Origin: Candidatus Synechococcus calcipolaris G9
Lineage (GTDB): Bacteria > Cyanobacteriota > Cyanobacteriia > Thermosynechococcales > Thermosynechococcaceae
Assembly: GCF_029582805.1 (NCBI RefSeq)
Contig: NZ_JAKKUT010000002.1
Location: 1-64,000 of the forward strand
Direction of reading: 5' to 3'
DNA length: 64,000 nt
Of this stretch, positions 18,540 to 27,625 are shown in pieces; the first letter of the stretch is position 1; each line of letters begins with the position of its first letter. A model generated the notes under the pieces. It saw nothing but the letters and a program-made list of their open reading frames with translations, had not been told where the DNA came from and did not search any database. The translations under genes and the position numbers were made by a program.

Positions 18540-18771
18540 ACAGTTCTTCTCGATTAAATTTATAATCTTCGGGTAACTTAAAAGAGTGCTGTTTGAGTTG
18601 TTCTAAAAAACGCTGTTTCCTGGATTCTAAAGTTTGTTCATCCTGTTCTTTTGACTCGTTGGTGTCTTCTAACACAACAATCCTGAGTTTTTTGCCTTCT
18701 AACGCCGCATCCAGCTTTTCATCGAGGACTAAGTTGCCGTCGTGGTAGGTCGCTTGTATAACTTTGCTCAT
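18529..18771 (-). CDS. Antitoxin of the PIN toxin (DUF104/VapB-like)
   Basis: An 80-residue protein. The first 35 residues (SKVIQATYHDGNLVLDEKL and EGKKLRIVVLE) look like the small beta-rich DUF104-type antitoxin fold. The C-terminal half is charged and helical (EQTLESRKQRFLEQLKQHSFKLPEDY), a typical toxin-binding tail. It is the first gene of the overlapping chain, so the promoter for all five genes should lie in the roughly 150 bases above it. Confidence 0.75.
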   Translation of the reverse strand: MSKVIQATYHDGNLVLDEKLDAALEGKKLRIVVLEDTNESKEQDEQTLESRKQRFLEQLKQHSFKLPEDYKFNREELYER

Positions 18772-18804
18772 GGTGTATATCTCCTGGTTGTCCTGAATCC
18801 TGGT

Positions 18805-18927
18805 TTAGTTCTCGCCAATTTCCTCCTCACCCAAAATCATCCGCTCTACTTTGGCTTTTGCGGCGGCTTCGGCTTCGAGTCGCAACCGTTTTGCCTCACT
18901 ACAAGGGTATATAGCTTTAGTAAACAT
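18805..18927 (-). CDS. Possible 40-residue ORF or gene remnant
   Basis: A short open frame encoding FTKAIYPCSEAKRLRLEAEA followed by an Ala/Lys/Glu-rich helix and an acidic end. The alternating LEAEAAAKAKVE pattern resembles the coiled-coil tail of Uma2-type nucleases, so this may be the last piece of a decayed Uma2 gene. It lies 33 bases upstream of the antitoxin gene. I cannot tell whether it is translated. Confidence 0.25.
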   Translation of the reverse strand: MFTKAIYPCSEAKRLRLEAEAAAKAKVERMILGEEEIGEN

Positions 18928-19072
18928 CGTGCTCTCAAAGTCTAAATGCAACAATCATTTTCATCATGGTAGATTTTCTCTGAAAAATTATTCATTGAGT
19001 ACTCTTCAGTTTGTAGTTAAAAACCAGCACTAATCGATGCTAAATATCTCCTCTTTATTGAATCACATATGT

Positions 19073-21154
19073 CTACTTATATTGTGCTAGGAAATCAAAA
19101 TCACAAAGCTCGTCCAAAGCTTTTTTCTGATTTTCAATTAGCTTACTCAATTCTGAAGCATCAATTCTAATTCTCAGATTGCCGTATTTATCATAAGGAT
19201 GAGCTTCTGTTTTTTGATTTCTAGATTCATTTATTCTAAGAAAGCATCTGTTAGCGATTGGAAAATAATCCTTAATACAACCAGAGTTAAGATTAACCCC
19301 GTATTCTTTATTTGCCTGTTGAATGTTCATAAACTTACAAATTTGATCATAAACGAGGTTATTGAAAGAATTAAGATTCAAGAGTGATTTTGAAGGATCG
19401 GTGACTCTATGTTCGAAAAACAATCGGAAAGAGATAGATAATTCTTTATATAAGCTTTTATCATGCCATACAGTCTCATTGAAAAACAATTCAGGCTTTG
19501 ATATAGAAAATTCATTCTTTAAAGTATGAATTATGTAATCTATCTTATTTCCAGAAATAAGATTTTGAATATATTCATTGTATTCCGAGAAATCAAGATC
19601 GCTTGGAGCAGGTAGAAGTAGAGACAAATATAGAGCGTGAAGCGAAATTAAACAGTCTTTACTTTTTAATCTACTTTTAATAAAATCATCCAAATAGATA
19701 GGATCCTGAATTATTTTAAATTTAAAGTTAACAACTTCTCTATTCAGAAAGTAATTATCTGAATGAAAGGAGTTGATTAACTCGATTTTATTATTCTTAT
19801 AGAGCCACTCAAACATGAAGTACTTAACTATCCAATGCCTATCTTCATCTCGCATATATTTTCTATAAATATCTTCCATAAATTCAAGAGTTGGAAAAAA
19901 TTTAAACACTAAAGCTATGAGATAATGAAATAATATTTTTTCGTCTCGTAAGATATTAATTAGCCAGTCCTTAACCTCGTTATCGTCAGAAAAATGATTC
20001 TTTAGATAAAAGAGAACGGCTTCAAAATGAATGTATAGGTTTTCCAGATTTTTTAATAAGATTGACTTTACATCTTCATCTTTATTTAGTTTATACAAAG
20101 AAAAGCTAATTATAGTTTTATCCAAGTATCCTTCAATATTATCTTGGTTAAAACAATTCAAAAACCTTTCTTTTAATTTTTTATGAGTTTTAGCTTTGAG
20201 ACTGCCTTTCTTTTTGTATTCTTTAGTAATCGCTGAAAATTTATTTCTTTGATGCTTTAAAGTTTTATCTATATCATCTATTTTACTTACTAAGATTTTA
20301 CTGGCTTGAGGAATTAAACCTAAATCTCTCGCTACTAAATCTAAATATGCTATCGCTCTCTGTGCTGTGATCTTATCTTTTGAAAAAATTCTTATGTCAT
20401 CTACATATCGAATATATTTAATGTTAAGCTTGCTACTTTTAATTTCTAAATCGAGATGAAAAAGATATAAATCTGCTAAAAAAGGAGAACCGATAGGTCC
20501 TTGGGGTATGCCATGTTTACTTTTGAAGGTTTTATGGCTGAAATCGCTTGTAAATGCTTCTAATAATTTAAGTAACAAGCTTGAAAGACGATTGTCAATA
20601 TAATTCTTCTCTAAAATTTGCTGAAGGGTATAGTGATCAATTGTGTCAAAGAATGAAGCTATATCAAATTCAGCTAAAAAAATATAGCCCTCTTCATAGT
20701 GTTTTCGAGTTCTTTGCTCAAATTTATTCCATTGCTCTTTCCATGGTTTGAAGAAAAAAATCTTATTTATTTTGTTCTCTGTCGAAGTATTATAAACGTT
20801 TCCAAAAATTGTATTGTTATAGTATGGAGAAATATCATTATATACTACATCTGCAATTACGTTGATAATTGCTTGATAGATTAATAAATCTCTAAATTTC
20901 AATAGAGATAATGGTCTTACAAGGTTGTTTTTTTTTGGTATAAATATCTTGTATGAGCTGGTTGGACTGAATATGCAATGTTTTATTTCATCTAAAAGAC
21001 TTTTTATATTTTCCTCCAAAAATAACCCGAATATCTTGAGATCTTCGTAGTATAAATCTTTGTAAACGTTTCTAGGCGCGGTCTGTAACCTTTGAAAGGC
21101 TAAGATAAAATTTTCTTTTGACAAGAAACTTTCAAACTGACTTTCTTTAAGCAT
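19073..21154 (-). CDS. Abi-like reverse transcriptase with C-terminal HEPN-like motif
   Basis: A 693-residue protein. The reverse transcriptase core covers about residues 60-300: motif A AEFDIASFFD with Asp164, the GIPQGPIGSPFLADLY block, and the catalytic YVDD at 250-253. There is no maturase X, DNA-binding or HNH domain, so it is not a group II intron protein. Residues about 330-600 look entirely helical, as in AbiA/AbiK-type enzymes. Near the C-terminus RNQKTEAH (Arg645-x6-His652) fits the catalytic motif of HEPN ribonucleases. RT plus HEPN is the architecture of abortive-infection protein AbiA. The gene is much more AT-rich than its neighbours, a sign of transfer. Antiphage function is inferred. 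Confidence 0.82.
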   Translation of the reverse strand: MLKESQFESFLSKENFILAFQRLQTAPRNVYKDLYYEDLKIFGLFLEENIKSLLDEIKHCIFSPTSSYKIFIPKKNNLVRPLSLLKFRDLLIYQAIINVIADVVYNDISPYYNNTIFGNVYNTSTENKINKIFFFKPWKEQWNKFEQRTRKHYEEGYIFLAEFDIASFFDTIDHYTLQQILEKNYIDNRLSSLLLKLLEAFTSDFSHKTFKSKHGIPQGPIGSPFLADLYLFHLDLEIKSSKLNIKYIRYVDDIRIFSKDKITAQRAIAYLDLVARDLGLIPQASKILVSKIDDIDKTLKHQRNKFSAITKEYKKKGSLKAKTHKKLKERFLNCFNQDNIEGYLDKTIISFSLYKLNKDEDVKSILLKNLENLYIHFEAVLFYLKNHFSDDNEVKDWLINILRDEKILFHYLIALVFKFFPTLEFMEDIYRKYMRDEDRHWIVKYFMFEWLYKNNKIELINSFHSDNYFLNREVVNFKFKIIQDPIYLDDFIKSRLKSKDCLISLHALYLSLLLPAPSDLDFSEYNEYIQNLISGNKIDYIIHTLKNEFSISKPELFFNETVWHDKSLYKELSISFRLFFEHRVTDPSKSLLNLNSFNNLVYDQICKFMNIQQANKEYGVNLNSGCIKDYFPIANRCFLRINESRNQKTEAHPYDKYGNLRIRIDASELSKLIENQKKALDELCDFDFLAQYK

Positions 21155-21249
21155 AAAGTTTACTCAATAAATTAAAATTTTACCTGAAAAGTGAAATTTT
21201 TTGGTTGTTTCTGCTGTTGAATATCTTTAATCAAAATTAAGGTTAAACA

Positions 21250-22080
21250 TCACTTATTCTTCCTTACTTTTTCTTTTCTTATCTTCAGTGTTAACTGCTC
21301 GTCATATCACTTGGCAAACAAAAACTTGACCATGGCATCCACCGCTTCCTGGGGCTGCAATCCTTCGTTATCCCGCAGGAGCGAGTGACAACCCGATCTC
21401 GTATCCCCCAACACCTCCCGAAACTTGTCACGGGTCAAGGGTTGCAATCCCGTCTGAATGCCATCCGGCTCACTGGGATTGAGGATTACCTTAAACGGGC
21501 TATGTTCCGCCGCAGATCGCGCACTTTCGTACTTGGGCAAATTCCCAATTTCCTGAAGCGCACGGGGATACTCTAAATCCCGACGATAGATTTTGGTATT
21601 CGTACCACTGGTCAGGATGGCATACCGAGCGGAGGGCGAGGCACTCATGTAAGCATTAAGGCGATTTAAGTGCTCTACCCAACCTTCCGGTTCCATGCCT
21701 TCAAATTTCTTCCCTGGCTCCATCGCCTCCACCATGATGAAGGCGACATCTAACCCGCCCCCTGCACCGATATAACGGTCATCGTAGACAATCAAATCTG
21801 CCCGTCCCTGATACCGCCGCCCGCCCTGATGCGTCCCTTCGGAAAAATCCGCATTGAGTTCTAGTTCCAGGGCATCCAGTGGAACACCGTATTCTTGATG
21901 TAAGAGAGCGATCGCCCAAATGGTTACTGGATCCTCTGCTGGACGAACGTAGGTGCCATCTGCCTTGAATAATTTTGACAGATTGGAGTGCTTCCGATAG
22001 TCCGCTGGAACATCGGCTGGGCGTTGGTAGGGGTTAGTGAAGTTGGCAAAGGACATGCGATCGGCAAAGGTAAGAATCAT
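21250..22080 (-). pseudogene. N-terminal remnant of an N-6 DNA methylase (type I R-M related)
   Basis: The 257-residue open frame starts MILTFADRMSFANF and contains an HsdR-N-like nuclease-fold region (ELELNADFSEGTHQGGRRYQGRADLIVYDD). It ends at FLFAK followed by TGA. Reading through the TGA gives YDEQ, and LFAK.YDE is the conserved join to the methylase domain in this family, so the stop most likely replaces a sense codon such as TGG (Trp). After 18 more codons the frame stops again and the methylase is missing altogether. It is therefore a broken restriction-modification gene, with the reverse transcriptase gene now in the place of its 3' part. Confidence 0.7.
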
Positions 22081-22288
22081 ACACTTGATCCTCTATGATG
22101 CATTAAAGTCCTCGAGTTGTCTTGTTCTATGACTATCAAATAGGCATCGAGCTAGTTCTTTGTGCCATTGATCGAATACAGCAGCATAATCGGACAGTTG
22201 AAAGATCTCGGTGGAGATGCAAAGGTTACTAGCCGCCGTTGAAGGGGAACGATCTGCTTAAATCCGCAGTAATAACGTCTGATCTGGA

Positions 22289-22840
22289 TTATTCCGACGG
22301 TGTTAAGGGCAAGGGAGAACGGCGATCGATGCCGCGATCGTAGATCTCAATATTCCACTGACCGGTGCGATCGGACTGGAATACGACAAAGCGGCCGTCG
22401 CCACTAATGCTGGGGGAATGCACATCTCCTTGCCAGTTGGCAGTAATCAGGTCTTGGTGACGGGTGAGGCGGTCATATACATAGATATCGGATTTACCTC
22501 GGCCCTCTGACCGATAGGCAATGTAGCGGCCATCGCCACTAATGCTGGGCTGATCTTGCATAATGCCAGGGCGATTGAGACCAGGGAGGTCAATGATGCG
22601 CCGCTGTTGGACATCGTAGAGAAAAATGGCGCGATAGCCGGGGCGATCGCTACTAAAGACAACGTAACGGCCATCGTAGGAGAGTTGGGGGTCTTCATCC
22701 CGACGAATACTATTGAGACTGCCACCAAAGTTATCCGTAGGTAGCAAGAGATACCCACCGGAGGCACATGCAGCCAAGATGGGGACGAGAGCCAGAGTCA
22801 ATCCCTTGTTGGCAATATTTCTTAAGGAAAACCTAGGCAT
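22289..22840 (-). CDS. TolB-like beta-propeller lipoprotein (PD40 repeats)
   Basis: A 183-residue exported protein. The N-terminus has a basic start, a hydrophobic stretch and lipobox LAAC, so it should be a lipoprotein. The rest is three to four WD40-like/PD40 blades with the recurring pattern SxDGRYVVFxSDR (for example LSYDGRYVVFSSDRPG, ISGDGRYIAYRSEGRG, ISGDGRFVVFQSDRTG). Cyanobacteria have several such short TolB-like proteins of unknown role in the envelope. It is shorter than TolB, with too few blades for a full propeller, so it may oligomerise or be reduced. It marks the right edge of the defence island. Confidence 0.83.
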   Translation of the reverse strand: MPRFSLRNIANKGLTLALVPILAACASGGYLLLPTDNFGGSLNSIRRDEDPQLSYDGRYVVFSSDRPGYRAIFLYDVQQRRIIDLPGLNRPGIMQDQPSISGDGRYIAYRSEGRGKSDIYVYDRLTRHQDLITANWQGDVHSPSISGDGRFVVFQSDRTGQWNIEIYDRGIDRRSPLPLTPSE

Positions 22841-23400
22841 ATATGAAGAAACGAAACGGTTCTTAAAGATTCAGTTAAAGACGGGTTATCTCCATCTTCC
22901 AAGTGCTAACTTAATAGTAGGCGCATAAAGGTTCAGTCAACGGTGAGAGTGAATTTAAGGCTTGTGCCTCCCAGTCCTTGAATTCAGGATGGAGCCATCA
23001 ATGTTTTGTTTTTGCATTAACATTTTTGATTGTCTTCTCAACTCTAGCTTTGTCCAGCATCATCGTTATGTTGCTTTCGTCTTTTAGCAAACCCACGTTG
23101 AGCGTAAGGGAGTTTAACTAAATTTCAGAATGTAATTTGTTGCAGTTTGTTTGTTGCAGGTTAGTAGATCATTCTCTGAAGTTTAGCCACTCTATACCAA
23201 CCTGGTTAAGGATATTCAAGGGTTTGGATTCTGATTGAGAGCGTTTGTTTTTATCCACCCTATTCTTAAATGAGTCTAACAATCTATTGCTAATCATTTT
23301 TGGGGTCTAGTTGCCATCAACTGGGCCCCTTGTTATTGAAAACGTTATTGAAAATATTTAATATACTAAAAAATTGTCATTCCCTTGTGGGCAGGATCCT
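22841..23400. other. 560-base region without a protein gene
   Basis: Both strands were read. Only very short frames are present and none resembles a known small photosynthetic protein. The left part must hold the promoter of the lipoprotein gene. The only clear structure is a strong hairpin at 23302-23329, listed separately, which suggests that an untranslated RNA on the plus strand could end there. Confidence 0.5.
23302..23337 (+). terminator. Strong hairpin with T-rich tail; possible end of a small RNA
   Basis: A 12-base-pair stem (GGGGTCTAGTTG against CAACTGGGCCCC, two G-U pairs) with a CCAT loop is followed by TTGTTATT. On the plus strand this looks like an intrinsic terminator, but no plus-strand protein gene precedes it. 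It could end a small RNA. On the minus strand no T-run follows. Confidence 0.5.
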
Positions 23401-24054
23401 TTAGGTTCCTGGTAGTTGGCGCAGGTCTTCACCGAGGTGAGATCGCTCCGCTAAGGCTAACAATAGGGGGCCGTGGGGGCCATACTCGACAATACTCAGG
23501 CTGGCCACGGGGGCAGCAATGCGATCGCGGAATCGACCCACATCGATCCCCAACAGGCCACAGACCATAATCCGAATGGTTGCCTTATGGGAGACCACGA
23601 GAACATTGCCATCGGTATGGGTTTGTTCAATCTCTTCGAGGACTTCACTACTGCGGTGGGCAATATCCACACCCCGCTCTCCTCCGGTGGGGGCATTCCA
23701 ACCCGGATCCGCTAACCAGCGCACATAGTCATCATGGAATTTGGCATTGACTTCTTCCGGGGGCATCCCTTCCCATTCACCATAGTGAATTTCCCGCAGG
23801 CCATCCCGTTTGTGCATTTCTATGCCAATGCGATCGCACAGGGGTTGGGCGGTGGTGATCGTTCGGCGCATTGGACTGACATAGACTGCGGTCCAGGGCA
23901 TTCGTGCATAGGCCGTCGCAAAGGCTTCTGCCATCTGTTGCCCTTCGGGGGTGAGGTCGGGATCCATGGCTCCGCAGTAATCATTGGCGCGGCTGTAGGG
24001 AGTCTGGCCATGGCGAAGAAAATAGAGTTTTAGAGTCATGGTGGTGAGAGTCAT
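23401..24054 (-). CDS. Histidine phosphatase family protein (phosphoglycerate mutase-like)
   Basis: A 217-residue branch 1 histidine phosphatase. The catalytic LYFLRHGQTPYSR motif is near the start, an Arg in SPMRRTITTAQPL, the proton donor Glu in EIHYGEWEGM, and the second His in VLVVSHKATIR. It should remove phosphate from a small metabolite; the substrate is not predictable. It is divergent from malQ. A second ATG five codons in is an equally possible start. Confidence 0.88.
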   Translation of the reverse strand: MTLTTMTLKLYFLRHGQTPYSRANDYCGAMDPDLTPEGQQMAEAFATAYARMPWTAVYVSPMRRTITTAQPLCDRIGIEMHKRDGLREIHYGEWEGMPPEEVNAKFHDDYVRWLADPGWNAPTGGERGVDIAHRSSEVLEEIEQTHTDGNVLVVSHKATIRIMVCGLLGIDVGRFRDRIAAPVASLSIVEYGPHGPLLLALAERSHLGEDLRQLPGT

Positions 24055-24157
24055 CCTTGGATAAAGAAGCTATGAAGAAGCCGTGAAAATGTAGCCGCAG
24101 AAACTTATGTGGGGTGATAGAGTGGACGTAACTCTAACGTTAGAAATACCTTAAATC

Positions 24158-25702
24158 ATGCAGTTCCCCCGATCCAGTGGTCTTTTGCTCCATCCTACCT
24201 CTCTGCCGGGGGGCCATGGCATTGGGGATTTAGGCCAAGCTGCCTACGAATTTATTGATTTTTTAGCTGCCAGTGATCAGCAATTTTGGCAGGTACTACC
24301 CCTCGGGCCCACGGGCTATGGCCATTCTCCCTATATGTGTTACTCGGCAATGGCGGGGAATCCCTTACTCATTAGTCTAGATGGGTTAGTTTCTCAGGGT
24401 TGGTTAACGGCAGAACATCTCAGTCACTTAAATTTGCCCAATAGCGATCGCCTTGATTACGATGCGGTCATTAGCCAAAAGTTGCCCTTGCTAGGCATTG
24501 CCGCCCATCAATTTATGGAGAAGGCGGATGACGATCAGCGGCAAGAATTTGATCAGTTTTGCCAGGATTCTGCCTATTGGCTCGATACCTATGCCCTTTT
24601 TATGGCCCTCAAAGATCAACACCAGGGTCAGGCTTGGTATGACTGGCCGTCAGAACTGAGTCAACGAGACGCAGAAGCCTTAGGGATTGCCACCAGCGAA
24701 CTCAAGGAGCAAATTTTCACCTATAAATTCCAGCAATTTATCTTCTTTCAGCAGTGGTCAGCCCTTAAGTTCTATGCCAACAGCAAAAGAATCCAAATTA
24801 TTGGCGATATTCCCATCTATGTGGCCCACGATAGTGCGGATGTATGGGCATTTCCTGAATTTTTCCAGTTAGAGCCAGAAACCGGCGCGGCGGCCTTCAT
24901 GGCCGGTGTTCCCCCGGATTACTTCAGTGAAACGGGACAACTCTGGGGCAACCCCATTTATAACTGGGATCGCCTAGCCAAAGAGGACTATTACTGGTGG
25001 ATTGAGCGTTTTCGCTGTCTCCTGCGCTACGTGGATATTATTCGGGTAGATCACTTTCGCGGTTTCCAAGGCTATTGGCAAGTGCCCCAGGGTGAAACAA
25101 CTGCCATGAACGGGGAGTGGGTGGATGGCCCCGGCGCGCAATTCTTTGAGGTTCTCGAAGAAAAAATGGGAACTCTACCCATCTTGGCAGAGGATCTAGG
25201 GGATATTACCCCAGATGTGATTGTATTGCGAGATCGTTTTTCATTTCCAGGCATGAAAATATTGCAATTTGCCTTTGGTGGCGGCGCAGATAACCCCTTC
25301 TTGCCCTTTAATTACGTCCGTAACTCCGTTGTCTATACCGGAACCCACGATAACAATACAACGGTGGGTTGGTTTGGCCAGCTTTCGGAATGGGAACGGC
25401 AGCGGTTAAGTGATTATTTGGGCTGTTTTTCCAGTTCTGGCATTCACTGGGATTTAATTCGTTTAGCCTTGAGTTCCATTGCTAATCAAGCGATTTTTCC
25501 AGCACAGGATGTCTTGGGTCTGGGGGGCGAAGCACGGATGAATTTTCCCAGTACCACCTCTGGGAATTGGTCTTGGCGACTGTGGCCCAATGAATTACAC
25601 CAAGACGTGGGCAACCACCTCAAGCATTTAACCCATCTCTATGGCCGCCAACCCATACCGGAAGAACCAGAAAACCCAGAAAATAACGAGGATCATAACT
25701 AA
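24158..25702 (+). CDS. malQ: 4-alpha-glucanotransferase (amylomaltase)
   Basis: A 514-residue GH77 enzyme that moves maltodextrin units between glucans during glycogen turnover. Family landmarks are present: RSSGLLLHPTSLPGGHGIGDLG at the start, GDIPIYVAHDSADVWAFP, the nucleophile region IIRVDHFRGFQGYWQVP, the acid Glu region LPILAEDLGDITPDV, and GTHDNNTTVGWF. Length and motifs are normal for plant/cyanobacterial disproportionating enzyme. It is followed after 38 bases by the RDD-domain gene. Confidence 0.95.
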   Translation: MQFPRSSGLLLHPTSLPGGHGIGDLGQAAYEFIDFLAASDQQFWQVLPLGPTGYGHSPYMCYSAMAGNPLLISLDGLVSQGWLTAEHLSHLNLPNSDRLDYDAVISQKLPLLGIAAHQFMEKADDDQRQEFDQFCQDSAYWLDTYALFMALKDQHQGQAWYDWPSELSQRDAEALGIATSELKEQIFTYKFQQFIFFQQWSALKFYANSKRIQIIGDIPIYVAHDSADVWAFPEFFQLEPETGAAAFMAGVPPDYFSETGQLWGNPIYNWDRLAKEDYYWWIERFRCLLRYVDIIRVDHFRGFQGYWQVPQGETTAMNGEWVDGPGAQFFEVLEEKMGTLPILAEDLGDITPDVIVLRDRFSFPGMKILQFAFGGGADNPFLPFNYVRNSVVYTGTHDNNTTVGWFGQLSEWERQRLSDYLGCFSSSGIHWDLIRLALSSIANQAIFPAQDVLGLGGEARMNFPSTTSGNWSWRLWPNELHQDVGNHLKHLTHLYGRQPIPEEPENPENNEDHN

Positions 25703-25740
25703 CTGGGCTAAGATTAGAGCGGTTCAGAAGGATATTCTCC

Positions 25741-27543
25741 ATGATTTGGCGTAAACCCCGCGGCCGCCCGCCCCAGTCCCTTTCCAGCGGTAATATTGTC
25801 ACCATTGCCCTAGAACTCTATCGCAGTCAAGGCAATCGCCATTTTCTGCTGAGTTTATTTGCCCATGCCTGGTTTTTTCTGATTAGCTTGGGTGTGATGG
25901 TGGGCCTGTTAATCTTTCTCTTCGTTTCGGCGATCGCCGCTGGGGTCAGCCAAAGCCCTGTGGGTTTCATTATCATTTTCGGCTTGGGTCTCCTGGTGGC
26001 CTGTCCTTTTTTTTTCTATGGTTTGGCTCGGTTTACCGCGAGTGGTGGATTGATCTCCCGCCGTATTCTCAGCACACTGGAACAAAATGAGGAAACGGAA
26101 GAGACGGCCCGCACCTACATTTTTCCCCGCACCCTGACGTTTCTCTGGAGTAACCTTTGGGCAGGGAGTATTTTAATCCTGGTCTATGCCCTACTAGGAC
26201 TGTTCCTCTATGTGATGTATTTAGGGCTTTGGCCCATTGTCCAAAGTCTAGAATTTTTGGATTTGAGTGAGGGCGTAAGTGCCGTTCTGATCACGGCCTT
26301 TATTTTATTTATTATTATTCTTTTGGTGGGATGCTTATTTGTCATCTCCTACATTTCGGCCCGTCTAGCCTTGGCGGATGCCATCCTGGCGATCGAACCC
26401 GAATGTAGTGCCCTGCAAGCGATTCAACGCAGTTGGCAATTAACCCAGGGCCAAGCCTGGCATACCCTAACGGTGTTTTTCATTGCCTCTATTTTGGTCG
26501 TGCCGGCCAATATTGTCGCCGGTATTGTCAATAGCCTGGTGATCATTCCCGTGGCGGGATTCTTTGTGGGCGTGTTGCTCTTTCCCCTGTGGCAAGGGAT
26601 TAAAACAGTTATGTATGTGGATCTAAGGGTTCGTAACGAAGGGGCAGGATTTGCCGTTCGCCGCTCCATTGCACCACCCATGCGGTGGCTACGGCGGGTC
26701 TGTTTGCAAACCCCAGAAAGTATTGAGCTGGATTTTGCCTTGGCGGGAATTGGTAGCCGTGTATTGGCTTGGTTGTTGGATCAACTAATTCTTTATGTCA
26801 CCCTTTTTCTTGTCTCATTTTTAGTCATTTATTTGTACTTGTTTGGTCTGTTGCCCTTTTTAACCGAGGCGTTTTCAATCTCAGACGATACCCTCAATCT
26901 TTGGGCTCTAAGTTTTTATTTACTGGGGATGTTTTTTATCTATAACGGCTACTACATTTATTTTGAAACCCTCTGGCAAGGTCAAACCCCTGGCAAACGG
27001 TTTGCGGAAATTCGTGTAGTTCAAGATAATGGTCGCCCCATTGGTTTACGGGAAGCGACCCTGCGGAGTTTACTTCAGTCCGTTGATTTTACTTTCTTTG
27101 GCATAGGAGCCTTCTTAATTGCGTTAACTAAATCAGAAAAGCGATTGGGAGATATGGCCGCAGGAACCCTAGTGATTCAAGATGAGCAGGCCACCCGCCA
27201 GGCTCCACAACAGCAGGCCGTTAGTCCAGAGGCAAAGGAATTGGCCCAATGGCTTGGCGATCGCCCTGGGGTGGATCGGGTGACCGGGGAGCAGTACCTA
27301 ATGGTGCGAAATTTCCTCAGTGGTCGTCAACGCCTAAGTCCATCGGGTCGCTATCGCTCTGCCCAGGAGTTACGGGAACAGTTAGAGCCAATGATTTTTG
27401 GGGATACGCCCCACCCCAGCATAGCCCCTCGCCTTGAAGCCGTCGCCCCGGAGGTTTTTATTGAAGCAATTTATCTGGCCTACCGGGTTCTGCACCAAAC
27501 CCCCTCTGGAACATCTCCCCAGGATTCTCGTCCCCCATCCTAG
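25741..27543 (+). CDS. RDD-domain multi-pass membrane protein
   Basis: A 600-residue membrane protein. Residues about 30-295 hold six or so transmembrane segments, with a PECSALQAIQRSWQLTQGQAWHT stretch typical of DUF975-like permease folds. Residues about 335-480 are an RDD domain (FALAGIGSRVLAWLLDQLILY, QGQTPGKRFAEIRVV, EKRLGDMAAGTLVIQ). A soluble tail of about 110 residues follows. RDD proteins are often transporters or ion antiporters, but the substrate is unknown. The next gene starts 82 bases on in the same direction. Confidence 0.85.
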   Translation: MIWRKPRGRPPQSLSSGNIVTIALELYRSQGNRHFLLSLFAHAWFFLISLGVMVGLLIFLFVSAIAAGVSQSPVGFIIIFGLGLLVACPFFFYGLARFTASGGLISRRILSTLEQNEETEETARTYIFPRTLTFLWSNLWAGSILILVYALLGLFLYVMYLGLWPIVQSLEFLDLSEGVSAVLITAFILFIIILLVGCLFVISYISARLALADAILAIEPECSALQAIQRSWQLTQGQAWHTLTVFFIASILVVPANIVAGIVNSLVIIPVAGFFVGVLLFPLWQGIKTVMYVDLRVRNEGAGFAVRRSIAPPMRWLRRVCLQTPESIELDFALAGIGSRVLAWLLDQLILYVTLFLVSFLVIYLYLFGLLPFLTEAFSISDDTLNLWALSFYLLGMFFIYNGYYIYFETLWQGQTPGKRFAEIRVVQDNGRPIGLREATLRSLLQSVDFTFFGIGAFLIALTKSEKRLGDMAAGTLVIQDEQATRQAPQQQAVSPEAKELAQWLGDRPGVDRVTGEQYLMVRNFLSGRQRLSPSGRYRSAQELREQLEPMIFGDTPHPSIAPRLEAVAPEVFIEAIYLAYRVLHQTPSGTSPQDSRPPS

Positions 27544-27625
27544 TTCCTAGCCCGGCTATTGCATATATATAACTCCCTATCTACAACCGTCCAACTATTG
27601 CCCATGATGCCTGTGAGGATTTGTT

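Noticed and set aside
18742-19033. Plus-strand open frames of 60-67 residues
   Set aside because: They overlap the antitoxin start and its leader, have no ribosome site and resemble no protein.
19073-21154. Group II intron reverse transcriptase
   Set aside because: No maturase X domain or HNH endonuclease in the protein, and no domain V-like hairpin recognised in the short flanking sequence.
19073-21154. Retron
   Set aside because: The protein is twice retron RT length with a helical C-terminal region, and I saw no msr/msd-like inverted repeat in the short flanks.
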